Shown here: in pieces, positions 63,218 through 64,000 of the stretch
Layout: each line of letters opens with the position of its first letter
Position numbering within the stretch: the first letter of the stretch is position 1
Origin: Chersky-840 sp963810195
GTDB taxonomy: Bacteria > Actinomycetota > Acidimicrobiia > Acidimicrobiales > UBA8190
NCBI GenBank assembly: GCA_963810195.1
Contig: CAWEMO010000001.1
Coordinates: 248,001 to 312,000 of the forward strand
Direction: 5' to 3'
Length of the DNA stretch: 64,000 nucleotides
Made by a program: the position numbers and the translations under genes
Notes under the pieces: generated by a model
What the model was told of the DNA's origin: nothing
The model's database searches: none
What the model saw: only the letters and a program-made list of their open reading frames with translations

Positions 63218-64000
63218 ATGGACCTGATGCGCCGGCCGTCGCCTCCCGCCCTCGCCACCTTCGCGGTGGTGGCCGCCGTCATCGTCATCGTCATCTGGCA
63301 GTGCGATCCGAGCCTGCTGCTGGCCAACACCATGACGACGGGGGGCGACACCGGGGCGCACTTCGGCCTGGCCGCCTTCTTGAAGTCGGACCTGCTGCCC
63401 CACGGGCAGGTCACCGGCTGGTTCCCGGGCGCCTACGACGGCCTGCCGCTCAACACCTTCTACTTCCCGCTCCCCGACACCCTCGCCGCGCTCTTGGGGT
63501 ACGTCATCCCCTTCGACATCGCCTTCAAATTCGTGACGATCCTGGGGTCGATCACCCTTCCCATCGCGGCGTGGGCGTTCGGGCGCCTCGTGGGCATGGA
63601 GCGGCCCCGCCCGGCGGTCCTGGCCGCATTCACCCTGCCGTTCCTGTTCGACCAGACCTTCACCATCTACGGCGGGAACCTCTACTCCACCATGGCCGGC
63701 GAGTACGCCTTCTCGCTCGGGCTGTCGATCGCCCTCGTGTTCCTGGGGGTCGTGGTGCGCGGCATGCGGACCGGCCGGTCGAGGATCCCGGCCATCGTGC
63801 TGCTGTCGGCCTGTGTGCTGTGCCATCTCGTGCCGACGCTGTTGTGCTTCGCGGGCGCGGGCGCGGCGCTGCTCTTCTTCGGCCCCACCCGCAAGCACGT
63901 GTGGTGGCTGGTCTCGGTCATCGGGACCAGCTTCCTCCTCGTGGCGTGGTGGGCCGTTCCCTTCGTCATGGAGCAGGCCTACAGCACCACCATGGGGTGG
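63218..64000 (+). CDS. Polytopic membrane protein, PTPS-related/GT-C-like (5' part, runs off window)
   Basis: 261 codons from ATG 63218 (or ATG 63227) are open to the window edge. A first helix ('ALATFAVVAAVIVIVIWQCD') is followed by an exterior loop 'TTGGDTGAHFGLAAFLKSDL' with a conserved D-x-G-x-H pattern, then 'WFPGAYDGLPLNTFYFPLPD' and several helices. The pattern matches the membrane family labelled 6-pyruvoyl-tetrahydropterin synthase-related, whose fold resembles GT-C lipid-linked sugar transferases; the name does not imply pterin chemistry. Its position 3 kb after the polysaccharide cluster fits a glycan role. The C-terminal part is not visible. Confidence 0.75.
   Translation, partial: MDLMRRPSPPALATFAVVAAVIVIVIWQCDPSLLLANTMTTGGDTGAHFGLAAFLKSDLLPHGQVTGWFPGAYDGLPLNTFYFPLPDTLAALLGYVIPFDIAFKFVTILGSITLPIAAWAFGRLVGMERPRPAVLAAFTLPFLFDQTFTIYGGNLYSTMAGEYAFSLGLSIALVFLGVVVRGMRTGRSRIPAIVLLSACVLCHLVPTLLCFAGAGAALLFFGPTRKHVWWLVSVIGTSFLLVAWWAVPFVMEQAYSTTMGW

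Overview
This is a GC-rich (about 70% by eye) actinobacterial chromosome segment, most likely from an uncultured or little-studied member of the Acidimicrobiia. The evidence is F420 chemistry (an F420-type LLM oxidoreductase plus CofD and CofE), a homodimeric AceE-type pyruvate dehydrogenase, B12-dependent enzymes, many GTG/TTG starts, and a rhamnose/F420/biotin neighbourhood resembling the mycobacterial fbiAB-manB-wbbL-rmlD-birA-accA3 region (recalled, not computed). I see no tRNA, rRNA, IS element, prophage or CRISPR array. It reads as core chromosome with some lineage-specific genes.

Layout. 0-4 kb: small accessory genes, including a deleted methyltransferase and an unrecognised 'LSIGS' repeat protein. 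4-16 kb: pyruvate dehydrogenase E1 (aceE), RNase HI, dehydrogenases, then E3 (lpd), E2, an in-frame LipB-LipA fusion and an M24 peptidase, so the 2-oxoacid dehydrogenase parts and their lipoylation enzymes lie together. 16-31 kb: an SDR, a secreted Asp-box protein, metH divergent from a PduO-type cobalamin adenosyltransferase, leucyl aminopeptidase, an ACT protein, a CAP-like secreted protein and a degenerate GGDEF/EAL protein with a ParB-like N-terminus. 31-38 kb: a rhodanese-MoeB protein, an acyl-CoA mutase large subunit, an M20 hydrolase, a biotin carboxylase/BCCP alpha chain and divergent birA. 38.8-60 kb: a large surface-polysaccharide region (rmlB, rmlD, UDP-glucose dehydrogenase, UXS-like decarboxylase, GT2 and GT4 glycosyltransferases, a sugar nucleotidyltransferase, Rmd-like reductase, a giant GT2-membrane protein and DUF5719), interrupted by cofD-cofE on the other strand. 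60-64 kb: ftsH, a CPBP protease and the start of a polytopic membrane protein running off the end.

Two patterns recur. First, at least 17 transcription-unit-leading genes have a TANNNT hexamer ending 6-9 nt before the start codon, the expected geometry for leaderless mRNAs; this also decides several starts. Second, in-frame tandem repeats (periods 12-27 bp, all multiples of 3) sit in linkers or termini of otherwise ordinary enzymes.

Caution: nine conserved genes carry apparent frameshifts, three of them in one mutase gene, and most look like single-base indels in GC-alternating or homopolymer tracts. Sequencing or assembly error is more likely than decay for most. Those genes are annotated as composite CDSs; only the methyltransferase, which has lost its middle, is called a pseudogene.
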